64,000 nucleotides of DNA from Epiperipatus broadwayi (Eukaryota > Onychophora > Udeonychophora > Euonychophora > Peripatidae). Below the pieces are notes generated by a model. The model was given only the letters and a program-made list of their open reading frames with translations. It did no database searches and was not told where the DNA came from. Where the stretch lies: the NCBI GenBank assembly GCA_028023455.1, contig JAQFVV010006475.1, forward strand, positions 186,001-250,000. The letters run 5' to 3'. The position numbers were made by a program, and so were the translations under genes. Below, piece by piece: positions 1 to 12,065 of this stretch. Each line of letters begins with the position of its first letter. Within the stretch, counting starts at the first letter, position 1.

Positions 1-1747
1 ACTGAATAAAGAGTGATTTAATCCTTTTGCAACTTCATCATATTAACTTTATATGATATTTTTTTTATAAGTTGTTATAAACAGCACCAGTGTGTGTGTA
101 TGACCATGAATGGTCTTATATATTTGGAAAGAATAGGAAGGATTCTTGGTTAAAAGAACCTATTATTGGAGTTAAGCATAAGGCACTCCAGGGATCTCAC
201 AGTGGGTAATTTTATTCAGTTGCTATATTTAATATTAATTTATTTGATGACAATGGCCAGTATGTTTTATTGTTCAAAGGACTCCCCAATATTGAAATAT
301 TTCAAATCTTTAATGATAATAGTTTTAATTTTCATTGTTGTTATTTTATGTGTTGAGAAATGAGATAATTTATTTATTTCATTATTAGCATGACAGAATT
401 AATGTTTAGGATAGTTGCAAATGGGCTATAAGGTTATATTTAATTAATTAGAAATAGACACCCAAATAGAGCATGATATGCATATGTTCTTATTTATATG
501 TTAGTGTCATCCTTATTTAATTATAAATTGTATTTTAGCTAACACAGTGAATTCATTTCTCATTTAATTTTACTTGGTTACAAATGATGAACCGCTGGAG
601 TATATCATATATCCTGTTCAGTGTTTAGTTATTGAATTATAACAACTATCATTTTATCACTCGTCTGTATATTTGTAATCGGTTACAAAATAGCAGCTTT
701 TTCTTCATCACATTATTTTGTATGCTGTTACAAATTTTTCTTACTGTTCAAATGACAGATTATAAGCATATACCTTAATAATTAATAAGTTCTTCTATTA
801 TCTTTCTATTATTTATTTTCTGTTACAATATATATTATAACGGGACGATCCTTTTCAGGACTCAAGGAAGTCGCATCTAACTGTAGTCGGACTTTGAATC
901 TTCTTATAGAATGCCATGGATGATGTGATTTAAAATATAATCCAATCCACTTCTCTATTAATAACCTCGTTACTCTCGGAATTCGAGCTCAGAGTAGAAA
1001 TTGCAATCGACTCTCTTCAGGCATTTCCACAAATATCCCATAGTAATGATAAATTTAGTATAAGCTATATATAACTTTCTTATAAATATTAAATCACTAA
1101 GTTGATTCAATATATATATGCGTGTGTATATTTATAATTATTGGTTTTATAAAATGACTAAATAAAATAAACAAACGAGACCTGTTTAATTTTAAAATCA
1201 AGTTTAACACATTTTAATCCGTAATTGAAACAAAAATATTATCTCATAAATAATAAAAATATTAAAATTTAGAATCAGAATCTGTGCTTATATATATACA
1301 CTAATAAATTATTTAATATTCAAAAAAAAAAATGTAATCATTTACATATATATAATTTAAAATCATGTGTATAATAAATAATACACATGATACATTATAA
1401 ATCTACGTATTGTCATTAAAATGATTCAGTGTGTGTTATATGCCTATATAAGATAACATTCATTCACACTAGATTAATAATAGAATGTATTCTGATATTA
1501 GTTATTTATGTTTAAAAAGAAATTATGTTAATTGTCATGTAAGATTCAATTTGGAATATAATAAAACTTACTTCCAAATTGAAATAATTTAAAAACTATT
1601 ACCTTAGTCAGCCATCATTTTCATCAGAGTATATATCAAAATATCAACATCTAAATTTTATTAAATAAAAAAAAAATGTTCATCTTATCAGTTCTCCACT
1701 TTAATATACGAAGTAATTTTTTCAAGCAAATATAATTATCCACAAAG
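1..1747. other. AT-rich stretch with no gene recognised
   Basis: The longest open frame here is about 65 codons, hydrophobic and low in complexity, as expected by chance at this base composition. I see no domain motif, RNA gene or repeat shared with the rest of the window. It may be old decayed transposon sequence or intergenic or intronic DNA. Confidence 0.5.
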
Positions 1748-2783
1748 GAAATAAAGTTTAACCATTAAGCATCACATGATGACATTTCCTATACTAGCAC
1801 ATTAATTGTTGATAAACAGCAAAACTCTCCATACAGTATTGCCACCTGTGCTAAACAGAGTAATTAATGGATGCCAGAAGGCTTGTGCATAAAATCTCTA
1901 TCTAATGCCTACTCATCCAATATCCCCAGACTAGTTTCTGGCTTGTGGCCTTCATCAGTGAGTCACCAAAATTTATGGCTGCTGAACTGAGTTCAGACCC
2001 GTATGACTATATGAGCTATTGAGCTTAGATTGAAAATATTTTTTGTGTTTTCAATTTCATTCTCATAGTTTTGTAGGTAAGTAAAGATAAAAGATAGTTG
2101 CTAGAGGGTTGCATTAGATCCTAAGATCTAGATGCAGTGCTCTCAGATCCAAAGCTCCTCACTGACGAAGGCCACAAACCAGAAACTAGTCTGGGGATAT
2201 TGGATGAGTAGGCATTAGATAGGGATTTTATGCACAAGCCTTCTGGCATCCATTGATTACTCTGCTTAGCACAGGGGGCAATAATGTATGGAGAGTTTTG
2301 CTCTGTTTATCAACAATTTATGTGCTAGTATAGGAAATGTGATCATGTGATGCTTAATGGTTTAACACCAATCCTGCCTAATAGGATAGTGGTGGCTATG
2401 ATTGTAAACGAGCCAAAGACACCAAAATGTATGGGTGCTGAACTGAGTTCAGACCCATATGACTATATAAGCTATTGAGCTTTGATTGAAAATATTTTTT
2501 GTGTTTTTCTATTTCATTCTCATAGTTTTGTAGTTAAGTAGAAATAAAAGGTGGTTGCTAGAGGGTTGTATTAGATCCTAAGATCTAGATGCAGTGCTCT
2601 CGGATCCAAAGCTCCTCACTGATGAAGGCCACAAGTCAGAAACTAGTCTGTAGATATTGGATGAGTAGGCATTAGATAGGGATTTTATGCGCAAGCCTTC
2701 TGGCATCCATTGATTACTCTGTTTAGCACAGGTGGCAATACTGTATGGAGAGTTTTGCTCTGTTTATCATGAAATAAAGTTTA
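1748..2783. repeat. Compound foldback element with a flanking 13-bp direct repeat
   Basis: Two arms of about 205 bp, 1757-1962 and 2158-2365, are near-perfect reverse complements around a roughly 195-bp centre. The centre plus part of the right arm then recurs as a direct repeat at about 2420-2770, so the element is one foldback unit plus a partial second one. The whole is bounded by GAAATAAAGTTTA at 1748-1760 and again at 2771-2783, which looks like a target-site duplication. No protein-coding frame lies inside, so it would be a non-autonomous element. A 13-bp duplication is longer than usual for terminal-inverted-repeat transposons and would also fit a target-primed retroposition of a hairpin RNA. 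Confidence 0.8.
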
Positions 2784-3764
2784 AGGGTTATTAAAATACA
2801 CAATGAAGTAATCCAAGACGAGAAAGAATAACAGTTTTATATCCCTCCTTAGACGAAATAAAATGACGATGAATGGTGAAACATAAAGTTCATTGATCGT
2901 CCTTTGAAGAGGCAATCCAGATATTCATTCTTTTAAATATTTGCATAGTAAAATATTTAACATCTTCAATATAATACTCCAATATTAAGGCAGCTTTTTA
3001 AATGAGATTTAAGACGATTATATTTTAGGCATTGATTAAGTAAGAATAAATTTACATGTTCAGGTTTAAAACATCAGCAGAAATCCCTGGCATAAATTAT
3101 CTAGCCAAAGAACATCTTTATAAATTTTTGTCTTCTTAAATATATATTTTGAAAGCTCATTTCGAAGACGTTGATAAATTTTATGACCTTGTTAATTTCA
3201 CTGATTATTTTTCTATAGTTCTTTATAATATTAAAAGGCAGTAAATTAATTACTTGAAGCAGGTTTTAAAATATTGAATCTTTTTTTTTCTTAAATGTGT
3301 TCTAAGTTCGAACACATTTAAATTTACAGATGTAGTTCTTGCCTTGATAACTAAATAAAAGATTATTGTTATAACAATATTAGTTCATTTTTATACTGGA
3401 TTAATTTCAGCAAGGATATCACATAATCATGCTCACGCTCTATTGTTTAAAATATACAATTTGTAATGAACAAAATGCAATGTTGACTTAAGGCTTTGTC
3501 AAATGTCAAGTTCTACTTAATAAAAAAAATACTATTAGTTAGAAACATTTATTTATGCGTGTGTATAAACAAATTAGAATTATTCATTTTTAGAATTATT
3601 CTTTTAATACTAACTAGTTTATGTATATAGCTGATATATGAAAAGCTTAAGATAGGTGTAAGTTATTTATATCTGTTGATTCGATATAGGCACAGTTAAA
3701 TTCACAAAGAAACATTGTTTTAGGTGAGGCTCATATGGTACTCTCACAATATATATATATATAT
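2784..3764. other. AT-rich spacer, nothing recognised
   Basis: There are no coding frames of note. A short (AT)n run at about 3749-3764 sits directly against the left LTR of the next element, which prevents clean definition of its target-site duplication. Confidence 0.5.
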
Positions 3765-5182
3765 TGTACCATTTATTTATATACAGGGTACAAATTACTA
3801 TTTAATATTGTGTATCATTTAAATTAAAAAAGAGAGAACCCGATCTTTAATTTTATTTTTGTAATATAATGTTGTTTTAAGAAAAACGTACAGTGAAAGT
3901 TTAATTTTTTTAAAAATATAAGTTAACTAAAATAAATTCAATGTTGGAAAGTGCATACTGAATAATTGATTCAAATAGTGAAAGAAAATTCCAAAGGTAA
4001 AAGATTGTTATCAGAAAGTCCGACTTTCTGATAGTAATAAAAAATGGCAGAAATTCTTAACGAGAAAACAGACTTTGTAATAAAAAAAAGGAGAATAATG
4101 TAGAAGTTTATAAAATGGAACAAAAGGTAAAAAAGGAATATGCGCAGAACTTCTAAAAAGAATCTGGGAATATAAAAGTAGCCGACAGATTTGAAAAGTG
4201 TCTTTTGTCTTGTCGTTCCAGAGAGTGTTGAGCAATTTGAAGTGCCTCGTATTTTTTTAAACAAAAAAAAAATATTAATAAAATGTGTCCACTTAGATAC
4301 GAACTGAAATCGCTCATCATGAGTGAGTAGAACTCTATCGTTTGCCAACACTTTCGAGAAAAGTCACCTAGATCGTCATCTGACTCTACCTAAATTTGAT
4401 CAGAGATTTGGAAGAAGTGCAACTAAAAAAACTACTGCGGACTACCCACTGACTGAATTGGACGTCGGAGGATCAATGACCTATTTAAATATAAACTTAC
4501 CAGTAAGTTAATGGCCATAACTTTATATAAAGCTTTATGAACTGAGATTTTAATGAAATGTTTATCCTATAATTTTGTGATCTAAAGATTTGCAAACGGA
4601 GTAGTAAATGAAACAGTACAACGGAAAAATAAGACACAAACTAACTATTGCTTCAATATTTGAATCAAATTATTAAATTCGTTATGCACAATACGTCCCA
4701 ACATTATAATTTTTCATTTATCATAAATATTACATCTTTGTTATTAACATACTTTCATTGTAAGTGTATAAATTTAGAGTTATTATATTTAAGTTTTGAT
4801 TATTTAGAATCAAATTAGTATACAAATTATCTTTGAGTAAATAGATTTATTTTTCTTAATTAAGTCAAAGGGGAATACCTTCTACTTAACGGGAATTTTA
4901 ACCCAGATCGTATAATTATTAGTTTACGAGTTACAATATGTTTGACGCCGACTCAGTGGGTCTAACGACTATGGCGCCCTCATGTAGAAATTAAAAACTG
5001 AGCTCACGATTGTACTTAGTAACAATTCTAGGCCGAGCTGATCAGGAAAGATAGTTATGTTTTGGGAATAATAATGAAACCTTTTTTTTTAATAAAATAA
5101 ATGAACATTTTTCTTTTGCATAACTTCATCAACTCACGCATTTATAATGCGTGTAGAGGCCTAGAAATGCAGACAACGTTAT
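3765..5182 (+). repeat. 5' LTR of the gag-only element
   Basis: Begins TGTACC, with GGGTACA about 20 bases further, forming a terminal inverted motif, and ends ...ACGTTATA. It is repeated at 7339-8772. A short frame from about 4323 runs into a good 5' splice donor (ACCA|GTAAGT, exon end 4502), but indels of 4, 3 and 1 bases between the two LTRs disrupt that frame, so I do not call it a gene. Confidence 0.85.
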
Positions 5183-5184
5183 AA

Positions 5185-5203
5185 TGGCTTTCCCAACTCG
5201 GGC
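5185..5203 (+). other. Putative primer-binding site, tRNA-Lys type (degenerate)
   Basis: TGGCTTTCCCAACTCGGGC follows the end of the 5' LTR within a few bases. It aligns, with one short insertion and a few mismatches, to TGGCGCCCAACGTGGGGC, the known binding site for the 3' end of tRNA-Lys. Position and the opening TGG (complement of CCA) support the call. The mismatches make the exact tRNA uncertain. Confidence 0.55.
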
Positions 5204-5702
5204 TTACGAAAAAAAAAACCACGACCTGAGAAAATTTAAAAACGGCATAAAATTGAGAATTTAATGTCCGTAGCCGGAAAATAAATATGAACACAAATAG
5301 TGCGCAAGTCTAAAAAGTTATTGCGTACGATTATGAAAGTTTTTTTTTAAGAATATAAGATTTTAAATAAGTTTATATTGAAACAAAATAATAGCGGATA
5401 AATTATATAATAAATAAAATCGATCAAAGGCTAGTAATGACAGTAAAGGTAGAGAGGGACGGGAGATTATAGGGTGATAAAAGAGAGGGTGTCGGTGAAC
5501 GAATTTATTAACAAAGCAAAATAAAATATTGAATTTATATCGTAACAATTGATAAAGTTAAGATTTTGTTTACTATAGCAAAAATAAGCAACACGTCCAT
5601 ATATGAAATTGAGAAGTAGTAAAAATATACAAAATATGGCAGAAGGCGAGAAAGAATTAAAAGAGGGCATGGAACCCTTAATAAGAAAACTTATATGAAT
5701 GC

Positions 5703-6711
5703 ATGATGGAATTCAAAGAAGATATAAAAAAAGAAATAGCAGAGATGGTCAGAGAATTGAAAGAAGAAATAAGGGTAGAGATTAAAGAAATGAAAGAAGA
5801 GTTAATGAGGGTAGTAGATGAGAAAATAGCTAAAGGGTCGCAGAGCACAGAAGTAATAGAATTGAGATCCGATAAACAAGAAAGCCAAGAGATAAAATTC
5901 ATAGAAAATAGAGAAAACATGCCGAGTGCAGTAAACCCCTTTTTGAAATTAAAAATTTTCTATGGACAAGATGGAGAATTACCAATGGAACACCTAAATA
6001 GCCTGCAAGGGTACTTCGCGATAAACCCCATGTCGGAGGACGTTAAGCTAACGGTGGCAGTTAATCATTTACAAGGGACAGCGCAAGCTTGGTGGGAATC
6101 CTTGTTTAAGAAACCGAAGAACTTTACGCAGTATGGTCAAATATTAATCAAATGTTATTGGAACAAGGACCACCAAGAGAGAATTAAGAATAAAGTGGCG
6201 CAAGAGAAATGCAGAGAAGGGCGTTATGTACCATTTTTTTGGAAACAAGTAGCGCAACTACGAGCGCTGACAGTGCAAATTGACAGAGAAGCAGATTATC
6301 AAGATTACGCAGAAAAATTTTCCCGATCCCATAGGGCATCTGTTGATAAGTACCGGATGTGAGACAGTAGAGAGAATGGCAGAATTACTTAGCGCTTTCG
6401 AGAATGTCAAGGCTGGAGAAGAGATGAGTCCTAAACACTTCGACAAAATACCGAACCAGAAGGGTCGACTACAACTGAACACTATGGTATTGACTGATAG
6501 TTCTGGAAATCAACGGAAACATAAGGGGTCCCTAACTAAAAATAAAGGGATGGGAATCCGTGCAAAATCTCCAGCACCAGACGAAAAGTTTAGGAGTGAA
6601 AATAAATACAAGAGAGACCTTGATGTAAAATGGAGAGACTGGTGCGAGCAACACAGAGTGGGGGTTCGATCCCTATCACCTCCGCCTTCAAACAGTTATA
6701 GCGATAGATAA
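5703..6711 (+). pseudogene. gag: Gag capsid gene, Ty3/gypsy type, with a frame break
   Basis: The first frame (5703-6362) begins with about 45 residues of Lys/Glu-rich coiled coil, then a retrotransposon capsid domain with the usual landmarks: FLKLKIFYG, then AVNHLQGTAQAWWESL (Trp-Trp core), then an aromatic-rich helix ending in QLRAL. Around 6310 the homologous protein continues in the +1 frame (to 6711: FPDPIGHLLIS, ETVERMAELLSAFENVK), ending in a basic Ser/Pro-rich tail without a CCHC zinc knuckle. The switch sits in a run of A then T (GAAAAATTTTCCC), so it is either a one-base indel or, less likely, a programmed +1 shift. A short in-frame ATG peptide from 5636 ends at a stop just before 5703, so the true start may also be damaged. 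Product: particle-forming structural protein. Confidence 0.8.
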
Positions 6712-7338
6712 CATTGAGAGATAAATTGGGCCGGATGACACCCTGCAGATTTCGGATATGCCTCTGGAGAAACGAAAACAAACAAATAATATGAAAACAC
6801 GCAACTAGAATATTAAAATATGTATATATAAATTTACATGATTTACATAAAGAAAAACACGATCGCGGCTGATGTAGACGTAAGTCACAAGTATTTGACC
6901 AGGTAGGCGGTTACTGAAGAGGGGAAAAAGCATAGCCCCGAGTCCTAGTATGCAGTATATAACATAAGACCGTCTTTAAATGCTCATCAGTCTATTTCTA
7001 GCAGAGATCCCGATAAATGGAGAGGACGGACCAGGTTGCCACGAGCCTGTAAGACTCAAAATGATGAGCAACACTCGTTTGTGCTTATAACTTGGGCTTC
7101 TTATCATTACTATTACGTTTAAGCAGAAAGGACACATGAATGTGGAAATATTGTGCATTCCTGCCGTGTTAGACCTAACAGTGGGCATTAAAGCCGAACG
7201 TCGCTTGTTGAATGAGTCTACAAAATATATTAGCATGCTAATAAAAAAAAAATAACACGAATATGGACATAAACACTTATTAAGAATAAAATTAGTTTAA
7301 ACCTCTATTTTATTCTCATTCCCCTGCCCCGGTGGTAT
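6712..7338 (+). other. Non-coding 3' internal region of the gag-only element
   Basis: About 0.6 kb between the gag stop and the right LTR with no pol-like motif in any frame. The last 20 bases before the LTR are pyrimidine-rich with a short GGTGG, rather than the purine-rich primer expected for plus-strand synthesis. Confidence 0.6.
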
Positions 7339-8772
7339 TGTACCATTTATTTATATACAGGGTACAAATTACTATTTAATATTGTGTATCATTTAAATAA
7401 AAAAAGAGAGAACCTGATCTTTAATTTTATTTTTGTAATATAATGTTGTTTTAAGAAAAACGTACAGTGAAAGTTTAATTTTTTTAAAAATATAAGTTAA
7501 CTAAAATAAATTCAATGTTGGAAAGTGCATACTGAATAATTGATTCAAATAGTGAAAGAAAATTCCAAAGGTAAAAGATTGTTATCAGAAAGTCCGACTT
7601 TCTGATAGTAATTAAAAATGGCAGAAATTATTAACGAGAAAACAGACTTTGTAATAAAAAAAAAGGAGAATAATGTAGAAGTTTATAAAATAGAACAAAA
7701 GGTAAAAAAGGAATATGCGCAGAACTTCTAAAAAGAATCTGGGAATATAAAAGGAGCCGACAGATTTGAAAAGTGTCTTTTGTCTTGTCGTTCCAGAGAG
7801 TGTTGAGCAATTTGAAGTGCCTCGTATTTTTTTTAAACAAAAAAAAAATATTAATAAAATGTGTCCACTTAGATACGAACTGAAATCGCTCATCATGAGT
7901 GAGTAGAACTCTATCGTTTGCCGACACTTTCTCTCGAGAAAAGTCACCTAGATCGTCATCTGACTCTACCTAAATTTGATCGGAGATTTGGAAGAAGTGC
8001 AACTAAAAAAACAACTACTGCGGACTACCCACTACTGAATTGGACGTCGGAGGATCAATGACCTATTTAAATATAAACTTACCGGTAAGTTAATGGCCAT
8101 AACTTTATATAAAGCTTTATGAACTGAGATTTTAATGAAATGTTTATCCCATAATTTTGTGATCTAAAGATTTGCAAATGGAGTAGTAAATGAAACAGTA
8201 CCACGGAAAAATAAGACACAAACTAACTATTGCTTCAATATTTGAATCAAATTATTAAATTCGTTATGCACAATACGTCCCAACATTATAATTTTTCATT
8301 TATCATAAATATTAAATCTTTGTTATTAACATACTTTCATTGTACGTGTATAAATGTAGAGTTATTATATTTAAGTTTTGATTATTTAGAATCAAATTAG
8401 TATACAAATTACCTTTGCTAAATAGATTTATTTTTCTTAATTAAGTCAAAGGGGAATATCTTCTACTTAACAGGAATTTTAACACAGATCGTATAATTAT
8501 TAGTTTACGAGTTACAATATGTTTGACGCCTCAGTGGGTCTAACGACTCTGGTGCCCTCATGTAGAAATTAAAAACTGAGTCAGCTCATGATTGTACTTA
8601 GTAATAATTCTAGGCCGAGCTGATCAGGAAAGATAGTTATGTTTTGGGAATAATAATGAAACGTTCTTTTTTTTTAATAAAATAAATGAACATTTATTTT
8701 TCTTTTGCATAACTTGATCAACTCACGCATTTATAATGCATGTAGAGGCCTAGAAATACAGAAAACGTTATA
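7339..8772 (+). repeat. 3' LTR of the gag-only element
   Basis: Same start (TGTACC) and end (ACGTTATA) as the 5' LTR. It is slightly longer through small insertions such as CTCT near 7933. The internal 5' splice donor (ACCG|GTAAGT, exon end 8084) is conserved. Confidence 0.85.
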
Positions 8773-10006
8773 CTATGAATACAGATTCAGTATATTAACT
8801 AGGTTAATAATTTAATTAGCTCTTTTTTTAGCATGATTATTATATGCTAATCTAAGAACTGGATTAAGTTAGTTTTAGCAGATAGAAACTATCTGTTTAG
8901 GCACATTAATTAATTTATTTTATATACATGTTTATATTAATCTATGCATTGTGAGTGTGTTTTTATTAAGCACAAAGCATGCATTAACATTATGCTAGGT
9001 CTTCTACACAGCTTGGATAGCTATTTTTTAGAACTAGAACACAAGGGTCCAGAACCATGTTCAAAGTCTATCCGACTTCCCAAACATATGTTCTTATTAT
9101 AGTAGCAAGACGTTCAGTCTTAGGGCATAGAGTATTTGATACTGAAGCCTGTGAACAATTACTCATACCACAACTTTATTTTAGTATTTTATTAGCACCA
9201 TAGTCTCCAGATACAAACCTAAAGGTTACCAGTTCTCATTAATAATGCTTCAATATTAGTCTGAACCCGTAATCTAAATTACCATGATGAATTTGTGCAT
9301 TGAGCTTATTGAATTGCTCATTTGTGTAATGTATTAGAACAATCAGCTTAATGCTATATATAATAATCATCCTGGCTAACATTTGGCTTGTAACATTGGC
9401 AAACCTAAGAATAATTTGGCATATCAAAATATAATAGGCATGAGTTATTAACTGCAAACACATGTATAAATTAAATTAAATATTAATGATGAGATCGCTG
9501 TATTAAATTCATCTCATCATTTATATAACACCTATGTACGTTAATTACATATGAATCCTAATCTATGTAATTAATGTTTTCTTTTGTTTCATTTCAATTA
9601 TTATTTAATCATCTATTTTAATAAACCTATTTAAAATTAGAAGTTGTTTCATGTCTTTTACTTGCAATCCAACCCCAAATCATCGAAATTCCTTATTATT
9701 AATGTGTAATATGCATTCTTTTAATTAAATCTTAGCATGTTAAGTAGTTCATTTAGCCTTTAATTATATATAAATTGTTAATCTTCCCGATTTTCATGTT
9801 TCCCCCTTTGCTCAGTCAGCTCGCTGAAGAATTAAGACTGTGTAACCTCATAAATATCATTCATATAGTGTTAAATCATGGAGTTCTGGTAAATGAGTTG
9901 AAGTTTGGTCAGATTCGAGGTCTCACCACCTCATCTCTATCAACTTAGGTATATCTTGCCTGGACTCTGGATTTTGTTACGTGAGTGTACAAATATGACC
10001 GTTACA
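8773..10006 (-). repeat. Putative solo LTR or LTR fragment on the - strand
   Basis: Read on the - strand from 10006, the sequence opens TGTAACGGTCATAT and its first ~190 bases are clearly homologous to a + strand LTR start at 46000 (shared GAGACCTC, AATCTGA, then TATGAGG and TACAC blocks). This fits an LTR U3 end. The far (left) end cannot be placed; I set it at the edge of the neighbouring element. No coding frame was recognised. Confidence 0.45.
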
Positions 10007-10839
10007 ATATGGATATAAACTTAGGAAAACTTCGAGTCATAACACTAAACATCAAATTTGGATAGAAAAAAATCTTAACACCACCAATATCATTGAAATT
10101 AAGGAATGATTTTTAAAAATCAATTAAAACCTCGTAAGATTTGTATTCGTGAAAACTGGAAAATATTAGAGACAATTCATGTCGTATATAAATATGTTCA
10201 TTTCTTTTGTAAAAATATGTGTCTTATGTTTATGTTAAAAAATAAGTTTATTGTAATAATAATTTTGGTTGACTGTTTGTAGATATATATGTACATGTGT
10301 GTTTTAGGATGAGAGAAAGATAAAACATCTATAGATCCTTATTTCTATATACTAAATGAATTTAATTCAGTTTGGTATATTTATATTGATTTATTACAGA
10401 TTTATTAAAATCAATAAAAGCTCCCCTTCTCGAAACTTATTATGTTGCTCTGTGTATAACTACATTTTCCTTCATGATTCATGGAGGCACTTGAAATAGC
10501 ATATTAAATATTATTAAATTTAAAACGTTAAATTCAAGACAATATAGGTTATCGTATAAACTATATGTGTAGTGATAAGATATAGTTTAATTAATTATAT
10601 TTTTTTTTTTGTAAATAAACTTATGTTAAATTTAAAATATTCAAAGCAGTTATTAATTTGTAGAGTTTCGCACATCTATATATATATGTGTGTGTGTGTA
10701 TAATCGCGAGTATATTTCAGTTGTAAATTATTTTCTTTTATGTAATTGAAATTCGTTTGCAAGTACATATTATTTTTACTATATCAATTTTTTATAGCAT
10801 TATTATATTATATGCATTTTAAATTAGTTAAATACATTT

Positions 10840-11889
10840 GTAATTGTCAATATTCAAAATGAATTACAACTACAATCTAAATTGATCATAAACACCACTT
10901 GGGAGAACCAAGGGCAGAAGCTTAAATATTTGGATTTGCTGGTCCATAGAGAAAACAGAGATCTGCATTATAGTATGATAGTTAAACCCCTTGAGATCCA
11001 AGGCTTTACTCACCCGAAATCCATGTCACCTACTGCACATAAATTCGCAGGGCTCAATGCGTTTTTATTTAGAAATCAAAATTTATGTAAATTTGAAGCC
11101 GATAGAAAGACCAACATCGCAATTTATATAAATGATTTGCTTAGCGTAGGTTTCAGCTACAGATCAATTGCAAAGAAAATTAAGCAATTTCACAGTAAAC
11201 TAATAGCTAACCACAAAAATAAGGATAAGCCTCAAATTACACTCCCTTATATTCCCAAAGTATCACAACAGATAATAAAGACTCTAACTGGGGAATTTAA
11301 GGTTGGTTTTCGTACTCCCCCTAATTCTAACAAACTCATTAATAATTCAAAGGATAGAACAGACCCATCTCAAACACCCCAGGTGATATACATCATGTCA
11401 TGTCCACAGGCCAGATGCAAAGCCATATACTATGGGGAAACTAAGGCCACTGTTCACAACAGAGCTGCTCAACACTTGTATACCTATAGAAGAGCAAAAA
11501 AGAACAGCGATAACTTTTCAATATTTCTGGAACATGAAAAGCAGACTGGCCATGTGTTCGAACCAGGCAACCCCAGGATTGTATGCCCTGAAACCAACGA
11601 CTGCAAAAGAAAGATCAAAGAGGCGCACTTTATTGTTTGCGACAACAATTCTATCAATAGACACGACACGTGTTTTTCCATTTCAAAAAAATGGTCAAAC
11701 TGATTTGCATTTACATTTGCATATTTGTTATTTAATAACACTACGTAAAGATTTATTACGTTCGTCGGCCATGAATATGAGGGCAAACCTCGAAAGCGCT
11801 TGGCCCATTTAATAGTTTTATGCAAAATTTGTTTTGTTTATTTGGAAGCTTCTTCGTCAGCGAGTAAATCGTTTTTAGGCTATATATTT
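10840..11889 (+). mobile_element. Penelope-like retroelement, 5'-truncated insertion
   Basis: The paralogous LTR at 43320-45982 lacks this ~1,050 bp block: its sequence runs AAATACATTT, nine bases, TAAAGGAAAATT, the same flanks found at 10830 and 11890 here. The block contains the C-terminal part of a Penelope-like reverse transcriptase plus its GIY-YIG endonuclease. Most of the reverse transcriptase is missing, which is the usual 5' truncation of target-primed insertions. Confidence 0.8.
10882..11703 (+). pseudogene. Penelope-like RT C-terminus and GIY-YIG endonuclease
   Basis: A 273-residue open frame without an internal stop. Residues 1-100 match the end of a Penelope-type reverse transcriptase (KYLDLLVHRENRDLHYS, VKPLE, then the HP..A.K.AGLN...R block). 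A linker, LPYIPKVSQQIIKTL, leads to the GIY-YIG nuclease at about 165-265: VIYIMSC (first Tyr), AIYYGET (second Tyr), HNRAAQH (Arg and His), KIKEAHFI (Glu) and SINRH (Asn), so all usual catalytic positions are present. In intact elements this enzyme nicks DNA and reverse transcribes the element RNA in the nucleus. The palm with the catalytic aspartates is absent, so this copy cannot move. I call it a pseudogene because of truncation, not because of stops. Confidence 0.85.
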
Positions 11890-12065
11890 AAAGGAAAATT
11901 CGGGATTTATTATGATTACTTTCATTATTATATAATAGGCATATTAGAAATAAAAATTGAAATTTAAGATAAACTATAAAATATTTTAAATCTATTTGTT
12001 ATAAGAGGTAGAATGCTATTATTATTGTTAAATATTATTATATGTTGTCTAATATATTTAGTCAA

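Larger units (their letters stand above)
3765..8772 (+). mobile_element. Gag-only LTR retrotransposon, complete with two LTRs
   Basis: Two direct repeats of about 1.42 kb (3765-5182 and 7339-8772) flank a 2.16 kb internal region with a degenerate tRNA-Lys primer-binding site at its start and one gag-type gene. No protease, reverse transcriptase, RNase H or integrase motif is present in any frame between gag and the right LTR, so the element would need enzymes from a related autonomous gypsy element. The LTRs differ by a few tens of substitutions and small indels over about 1.4 kb by eye, so insertion is fairly recent relative to other elements here. This is the arrangement known in plants as TR-GAG. 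The sequence before the right LTR is not a classical polypurine tract, which is odd. Confidence 0.85.

Noticed and set aside
166-363. 65-codon hydrophobic frame
   Set aside because: Short, low complexity, no motif; expected by chance at this AT content.
3971-4351. 126-codon - strand frame in the LTR, repeated at 7612-7947
   Set aside because: It is the antisense of an A-rich region, giving Phe/Leu/Tyr-rich sequence, and its presence in both LTRs follows from their identity.
4323-4511. Short frame in the 5' LTR reading into a splice donor
   Set aside because: Indels of 4, 3 and 1 bases between the two LTRs destroy the frame, so it is not under coding constraint. Only the donor is kept as a finding.
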